Assembly (NCBI GenBank): GCA_019155185.1
Contig: CM032816.1
Coordinates: 3,795,124 to 3,859,123 of the forward strand
DNA length: 64,000 nt
DNA from: Beaufortia kweichowensis
Lineage: Eukaryota > Chordata > Actinopteri > Cypriniformes > Gastromyzontidae
Direction of reading: 5' to 3'
Shown: piece by piece, positions 57,183 through 64,000 of the stretch
Numbering within the stretch: the first letter of the stretch is position 1
Layout of the letters: every line of letters begins with the position of its first letter
Notes under the pieces: model-generated
What the model saw: only the letters and a program-made list of their open reading frames with translations
Databases searched by the model: none
Told to the model about the DNA's origin: nothing
Made by a program: the position numbers and the translations under genes

Positions 57183-58827
57183 TGTTAACATATATCAAAA
57201 CGTTTATTGTGAGAAATGCCAAAACACGATTCCCTAAGTCGTTTATGCAAGCAGCTTTTTGCGTCCTCGAGTTAAGTTTTGAAGATAAATGCCCACTAGC
57301 TGTCATAAAAAACATCAGTCTTGTGTTGCGTATGACATCATGGAGCGACGTTTGACCGTCACTACCAATCAAAATTTGGGTTCGTTTATATGTAAAGTGT
57401 GAACTTTTTACATGGTCCCTTACCCAACGCTTGCTTTTATAATTACATATTTGGGCAGACACCTTGGAAAAGTGAGTTACGGAGTATTCAAGGTATATAT
57501 TTGATTAGTCTGTTCTCTGTTATCAAACCAATTATTCTTGCAGTGCTAACCTAAGACTGTATTAACTAAGCTATGGGAATTTCTTAAGCAGATGAAACCC
57601 CACAAAAGTTTCGGTGGCATTTATGGGTTCTATGGGTCATATATGAGGAAGTGAAATACTACGTATATGGTCATATGGGTTGAAAAATCATTATAATTCA
57701 AAATGATCCTTATTGTGGTATTGCTTAATTCTCTGTGAGGTGTGGGTAAAGGGGGTCACGTGAAGTTTGAAACCGAGCAACGACTCGGAACCATTTTGGT
57801 CTAGACGGGTGAGTCGTGATACTGTGTGTGTCACAAAAACAGCACATACGGATGAAATCACACTGATACTGTCCAGTCCACATTATTGCAATACACAAAG
57901 CTTTTTCTCCGTGTTTTCAGTTAGTCATTGGTTATTGTGTCAGTGCCAAAAGTTGTCCAATGCTACAGTGAATAGACAAACTTCAACTGAAAGCAAAAGT
58001 TACAGCTTGTTCCAGGATCTTGTAAAACATGTCAATACTGTCTGACAGCAGACCAGATGTATTAATTTCTGTATTACTGGCAGACTCGTAAATTATGAGT
58101 CATATGACAAAAAAACCTTGGAGGGTAATAGTAAATTTGGCATCCTTTACGTGAATCTCTGAGATGGAATTTTAGCGGCGCATTAGCATCACAGTATGTG
58201 TAAGAGACGTTTACTGGGAAAAAAACAAACAAGAGGGAAACACCACATGAGCGAGAAGGTTAACTTCGTAATGGCTGCGTAACAATTACTGATGCGGTTG
58301 TAAGCGGCCAACATTTATGGCCAATTAGCAACGTGTTTTAGCTATAAAAGATGCCAGTTCGTTAATTAGCGTGTTTTATGTTGGACAACATGAACACTTT
58401 TAAAGAGCCAAATTATTCGTTTATAAAAACAGCTAAATGATTTAATCAATCATTCAATGAGCCTCAAAGTTTTTGATGAGATTTTGACATATGGACGTTG
58501 TGAATGTTTCCTTGGGTGACAATGACCTCTGAATCACGTTTAAAAGGCACCTTCTGCTAAACATTATGTTAAATTTTTAGCTTAGCTGAAGCAGACCCAC
58601 AGCGGTCTGACATTAATAAACCACGACGTTGAAACACAGTTAAAGCCTGCTGGGAACATCAACACCTCCAGGCATCTGCATCCAGCTCTTAGATAAAACT
58701 CCAAAGAAGAAAAGTGTCAGAGACGGTCTAAACCACAAAAAAATGAAGATTTATCACTGTAGAAAGAAACTGAATATGGGCAATTCCAGCGGTATGAACC
58801 CGTTTTTAAGAGAGAACGTGTTTTGTA
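57183..58827. other. intergenic, no gene seen
   Basis: Short open frames only, overlapping on opposite strands. Nothing recognisable. Confidence 0.45.
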
Positions 58828-59035
58828 GGATTTCTGTGAATTAAAATGCACAAATCGGAAGCAATAATACCCAACAAATGGAGAAGAGATGACTCTTCAA
58901 GGATGTGCACATTTATGAGAAATATAGATTTATGGATGTTATGGATGTGAAAATCCTGAAAAATCATGCTTTAAACATAAAAAAGCTAAGTTGACATGGA
59001 TATTTAAAGCACCAAATATTGACATGATAAACAAT
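58828..59035 (+). repeat. dispersed repeat, second copy of 7,205-7,480
   Basis: It shares tttgtaggatttctgtgaat, aataatacccaacaaatg, gatgactcttcaa, atttatgagaaatat and caccaaatattgac in the same order as the upstream copy, with insertions and deletions between blocks. Confidence 0.75.
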
Positions 59036-59230
59036 CAAAATCCAATCCAATTGAAAGGACTTGCACATTTAAAATGTAAAACTGCACTGCCCAAGTTTAA
59101 AATAAACAATGTTTGTCATGCATTGGCGTGAACGCTAATATAGTTATTGTATCTTTACGGTATCTTAACGTTTTTTGTGTGAAGAATTTAGCGATGATTG
59201 TCTGCTCAGGTTGGTCATACAGGAAGCTGC

Positions 59231-59300
59231 GAATTCTGTCATCATTTACTCACCCTCATGTCATTCCCATCCAAGGTGACTTTCTTTCATGTTAGACGGT
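59231..59300 (+). repeat. foldback MITE fragment (left end)
   Basis: The text ttctgtcatcatttactcac, followed by cctcatgtcattccc, is the classic left end of the foldback family listed at 1-47 and 40,633-40,858. The right half is missing. Confidence 0.65.
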
Positions 59301-60004
59301 ATGTCTGAGCTATCCTACAGCAGATGTGAATGATGATTGATACTGTCAACCATCCAAAGAGACAAAATAGCGCATTGCTCATTTGCACTTTTACGTATTC
59401 AACCCTGACATTACATCATCTGTTGTGTGAGACGGATGTCATTCCTGCCTCAACTTGTTTGAATGACATTTGAAAGCTACAGGAAAGTCATTTGAGTTCA
59501 TGGCAACATGTGGATTAATAAATGATGACAGATTATTTTCCTTTCATCTGAAGTGATATTAGCATATCAAACAAATGAACTTTTGTTGCGACAGTGATCA
59601 TTCATTCATGCTTTATGAGCAATACTGTTGCACAGTTTAATTCCTCACGATGTTTGAAAGGTTTGTTATAGTATCTCTGCTGTGGTTTTGTTTGTGATGC
59701 TGTTGACTTTGCTGGGCGTTAGATGACCCTGCACTGCATCTCTCACTCCATCTCTCTCTCTCTTTACTGGTCTCAGCTCACTGATAACAGAGAAAATGCT
59801 GATGATCACAGGAAATAGGCCTTTTTATCTAAGGGCTGACCTCTGACTCACCATGGGAATGCACGAGTCCTGAACTCCCTCACACAAACACACACGTAAG
59901 AGGTTTAAGCCATGATCCACATTCCTGTCACCTCCCTTTTATGCGTTCCTGCACTCTCAAAAACGCACGACCAGCTGACCGACCATCTGATATCATATTT
60001 TAGT

Positions 60005-60075
60005 GCAAGTTCAATTCAAATTTATTTCTATAGTGCTTTTTACTATTTTGCATTGCAAAGCAGCATATAGAAAGT
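60005..60075 (-). repeat. dispersed repeat tail
   Basis: The text caagttcaattcaaatttat, then tctatagtgctttt and gcaaagcagcatat, corresponds in reverse orientation to 10,468-10,533 (gtaaagctgctttgtaacaa ... tatataaataaaatttt). This is a frequent fish interspersed-repeat end. Confidence 0.6.
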
Positions 60076-60879
60076 AGTGACGTAAGTAAAGACAAGTAAT
60101 TATGAAAAGTGAAGAAAAACAACAAAAATGATTAAAAAAAGCATTTTTTTGTTGTTGCAATATTATTGAAATATTTTTAATAAGATAAACACAGTGTTGT
60201 GCACAATTTTTGATGATCTGAACACTAATGGCAGTCATGACAGTCACAGGCACGTGGCTTAAAATCATCATTTTAGGTAAAACAGTATATGTACAATATT
60301 GTGTTTGCAATGCCAAAGTCTTAAGTAATGCAATGATTGTTAAGTGATTCTTGGTGTTGAGTAGAGTTCACTTACACTGACCTTAATGTTTTTGTTTTCT
60401 ATCAAGTAATTTAGAAGAGAAGTTGTGTACTGAGTACTGAGATAGCAGAACCTGAAAGAAGCACAAGCATCTCTGCAGGACGTCTTCAGTTAGAGCTTAA
60501 TGGCTGGATGAAAGTTACTGTTTTGTGTGTGAAGCTAATGACAAACCTCCTGCAGTTTGACAAATGGCCTTTATTTGAGCCCCAGAGCAAGAGAAAAAAC
60601 ATTTGCTGTCATGATGAGACGAGAAATGAGGTCTTTAGGGTTAAAAGTGACTCACTTTTCATTGCTCAGAGGTCCAAGCCCTACCATAAATTCCAAGGTA
60701 GGAGATATTTGTGACGCCATCCTGTGAAATGTCCATTCCTTTTAGTGAAATCTGACTAGTAGCAACTTTTTTGTTGTTTAAAACAAGGAAATTTGAAGAT
60801 ATTTTATTTGATGCGTTACTATTGAGCATATACACATTTTTTATTTTATAAAAAATCATTTTACGTATAAATAAATAAC

Positions 60880-61085
60880 ATTTTAAATTTTGCTATAGAT
60901 AACATTAATATTTTTTAAATATTGTTTATTTTATGTTTATTGTTTTGAAAATTTGTCAAATATTTATTCTTAGTATTAGACCTTTCCATCAATATATAGT
61001 GTGTCATGATTAGATTAGAATTAAACAATGAAATATTAAAGTTAATAGTAAAATAAACTAATAACCGGTGACAGACAACAGGTTA
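60880..61085 (+). repeat. AT-rich MITE, right half
   Basis: It matches the right half of 4,808-5,169, including gtttatgtttattgtt, ccatcaatatatagtgtgtc, atgaaatattaaagt and the ggtgacag end. The left terminus is not recognisable. Confidence 0.6.
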
Positions 61086-64000
61086 AATTAATGTTTTGTT
61101 TTAATATTAGTTATTACATTTTTTAATCTTTAATTCAGTTTTTAAATGTATCTATTTATTTCTCTATAGACATTTCAGGCCTCAGTCTCTTGTTTTTTAT
61201 TATTTGTTTATTTCCGATGTGATTTCCTAAATTGTTTTACTGTGATTTAATTAACAAACTGCTCAGGAAAGCATAAAATGCTGAGGTTTCAATGAAGCAC
61301 AATTGTGGATTTAGTTTTCTGAGCTGCTGAGCGCCTCCTGTAGGACATAAAAGGTTCAACCACTGTTATAATTTTACTCCTAAATGAATGGGCCATATAA
61401 ATATTTCTTTTGAATAGCCAGTAATGAGTAAGCCAAAACACTTTCACATTTAGTTTTAGGAATGTAATAGTTAAATAAGTAAGATGAATCTTCATCTGGA
61501 TCGTTTTAGGATTTTGTCTACAATCTTGTAAACATTTAGACACACATTCAGAAAGTATGTATCCATGTATCAAAATGCTGAACATAGCTACACAAAGAAA
61601 AAAATAAGCAAAAGAAAAACTACTGTTTGGTCAGTATGATAAACATTTTGGCCTTTATCGTTTTGACCTAGTTTATAAATCGCGAGGGTTAGGCTGCCAA
61701 ATATTTATGTACTAATAAAGCAGTGAAACCCAATTTATTTTCACTGGGAGATTAATATTCAGTGACTTTCAATGCAACATATTGTTTTGGGACAGTTATT
61801 ATTAGTTGTTATTATTATGGGACAGTCACGCTGGATATGGTCCTTGAAAGTTGAAAATGTGGTCCCTAAAGTAGAAAATTAGCAAATGTGCTTTGCTGGA
61901 ACTCTCTTCTTCCAAAATATTCCTGCTGTGTCTCATGACATCATGGGCTTCATGTTCAGAGTTCCTGGGCCAATTTCCTGATGAATTTCATACAACTGCT
62001 GTTTATTTTTCTGACATTTCCAGCTTGTTCAGTCGGAGCAGCGGGAAGACTTCGGAAAACCAGAGGGGATGCAATCAATTTCAGTTGAAAGCATATTTGT
62101 GTCACAGCTACACCCGTTTACATGCGACTTTGTAAAGAAACAAAGTCTACAAAGCTAATGCAGCACTTATATTTCTGCTTGTTTTTATTAGCCTGTGGTC
62201 TTAAATCCCACTCCTACCATTTTCCTTATTTCTTTTTCCTTGACATAAACGTCTACAGCAGGCAAGACATCAAGAATTGCTACACTAATCTGTCCCCAGT
62301 GATGGGAATTGTTCTCTGTTAACCCTGCTGGGTTTTGGGAATAGGAACAGCGTGCAGACGCATTCCAATAGGCTGAGACAACAGCTCAGAGGTGATACTG
62401 CTTTATAATAGGCTAATCACATGCGTGTCTCGCTTCTTACAAGTGGGTGCAAATAGAGTTGACGTCATCGGATGTTTACAACAAGCGTTCATTTGTTTTC
62501 TAATCAAGGCCAAACCTGTGTAAAAAATGTGCCGTTTCAAAAAGCCTGAAGTTTGGTGCAACAATCAAACACAACTGTATTTGGCTTGATGGAGTCTGAT
62601 CTAATGAGAGAGCATGTCAGGTTAAGAGTCTGCTTATATTCACTGTCACATCATGGAGCTTTGATGGAAAACATTCACTTTTTGGTTCTTGATGTAGCAT
62701 GCATGGGTGAGGTTGAAGTGCTAATACAAGATTAATTTACTGAGAAAAATATGATTTCGTTTAACTTCAGCTTGAGATAAAGCGGCCTACACTCGTGATG
62801 TACACATCATCTACTGTTTTATTGCACGTATAGGCGGTCACCCCATGGGGGGAGCGTCACATTTCCAACCAAATACCCTAACTTGTGCGTAACCTTTAGT
62901 TATTTGATACTTTTGCTCAATTAATCATGGCCAATGTTGTACTTGAATTCCTGGTTGTGTTACGCTGCATCCACACCACAACTAAACAACGTACTAAAAC
63001 CACTAAACTTGAGTGTGCAGATGGGCAGAAATTCCCTTAGAGACCGAATGAAAAAAATCCTGAACATTACTGTAACACATTGTCTTTTTTTAACTTTATG
63101 TGAATAAATAGTTTTGTACACTTAACGTATACGTATATAGCATTAATATGTACCGAACTCGAACGTTTTTACCTGAAACACATGAGCAGGACTGACCAGA
63201 ATACAAAAGTAGTTGTGAAAATAACCAATAATAAATGCAAAGGTATTAAATGTGACTTGAACTATTTTTGCATGTGCAGTTGGAAATATGTATAAGCCAA
63301 TTCTTTTAAATACAGCATATAACTTGATTCTCATGACATCAAAACCATCATTTTTTTCCAGACTTATAAGAATGCCCTCCAGTATTTGTCTGTCTCTGAT
63401 GGCCCAGTTTAAACTCATCTGTATGTTTATTTATAGTCTAAGATTCAGTGTGAGCAAGCAAAAAGTATTTGTTTTTATCCAGAAATAAAATGTACTTTAA
63501 GGCTGTCCACACAGACATTAAATAAACAGCAACTAAATCCACAGAATTGTTTGCCTGCACATACATGATAGTCCTACATTCTTGACTATTAAACTATTTG
63601 TTTACCATTTAAGTAATATGTAATAATAGCAAGATGTTTAAATATGCGATTTGTGTTAATGTGGTAAAGAAAATATAAATGACGTGAGTCAATCTGCCCT
63701 CTAATGGCCAAATACACAAACACATAGCAAAATCCAGTCACATTCCTGTGGTGCTGATGTAATCATAACTGTTTTCCCTGAGAACAGAAGATCCTTTTTT
63801 ATATTCCCATCAAGAGCAATGTCTACATGGATATAAGGTGACGTTCTCATGGCCTGGATGATGGCACACGATCCCATAAACAAATTTGTAGGCTCTGTGT
63901 TGGACCAAGACTCACATTTTTGTGACTTTAGAAACATGTTTTGTTGTAATAAAATACAAAAAATGTTTGTATAATGAGGCATATGAAATTAAAACACTAT
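61086..64000. other. intergenic, no gene seen
   Basis: There are open frames of 60-98 codons on both strands, none with recognisable domains, family motifs or exon structure. The next gene of the locus presumably lies beyond the window. Confidence 0.45.

Overview
The window is vertebrate nuclear DNA from a ray-finned fish, very probably a cyprinid relative of zebrafish. It has spliced genes with GT/AG introns, AT-rich spacers, many fish-type short repeats and long microsatellites. Its MyoD protein has the same 275-residue length and near-identical sequence to the zebrafish protein as I remember it. No prokaryotic or viral genes were seen.

Layout: 1-14,900 is intergenic, with dispersed repeats, hairpins and a few GC-rich blocks but no convincing exon. 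15,090-17,201 (+) is a three-exon ferritin-fold gene that has lost almost every iron-handling residue. 18,912-20,887 (+) is myod1, with a clear TATA promoter and three coding exons. 22,303-30,145 (-) is fast skeletal troponin T (tnnt3 type, 12 coding exons, 235 aa), tail-to-tail with myod1. About 31,380-38,100 (+) is a proline/threonine-rich muscle-locus gene (prr33-like), head-to-head with the troponin gene and carrying an apparent one-base frameshift. About 38,430-54,700 (-) is lsp1 (lymphocyte-specific protein 1, with a caldesmon-like C-terminus), tail-to-tail with prr33. From 54,920 to 64,000 I see only repeats and unassigned sequence.

The block lsp1-prr33-tnnt3 matches the human 11p15.5 gene order as I remember it; myod1 beside it fits a zebrafish chromosome-25-like locus. 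The paralogue suffix b for tnnt3 and lsp1 rests on that remembered synteny. Functionally, myod1 is a master regulator of skeletal muscle, tnnt3b is a fast-fibre thin-filament protein, prr33 is of unknown role, and lsp1 is an actin-binding cytoskeletal protein.

Most notable: the ferritin-like gene next to myod1 aligns without gaps to heavy-chain ferritin through the four-helix bundle but lacks five of six ferroxidase ligands, the three-fold-channel acids, the light-chain nucleation acids, an iron-responsive element and the usual third intron. Also notable are a period-10 TPTxE repeat and a frameshift in prr33, a 43-bp-arm hairpin at 2,063, several foldback or terminal-inverted-repeat element families with copies tens of kb apart, and a good orphan microexon on the plus strand just upstream of lsp1. 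All splice models come from reading splice sites and reading frames by eye; no alignment, RNA or database search was run.
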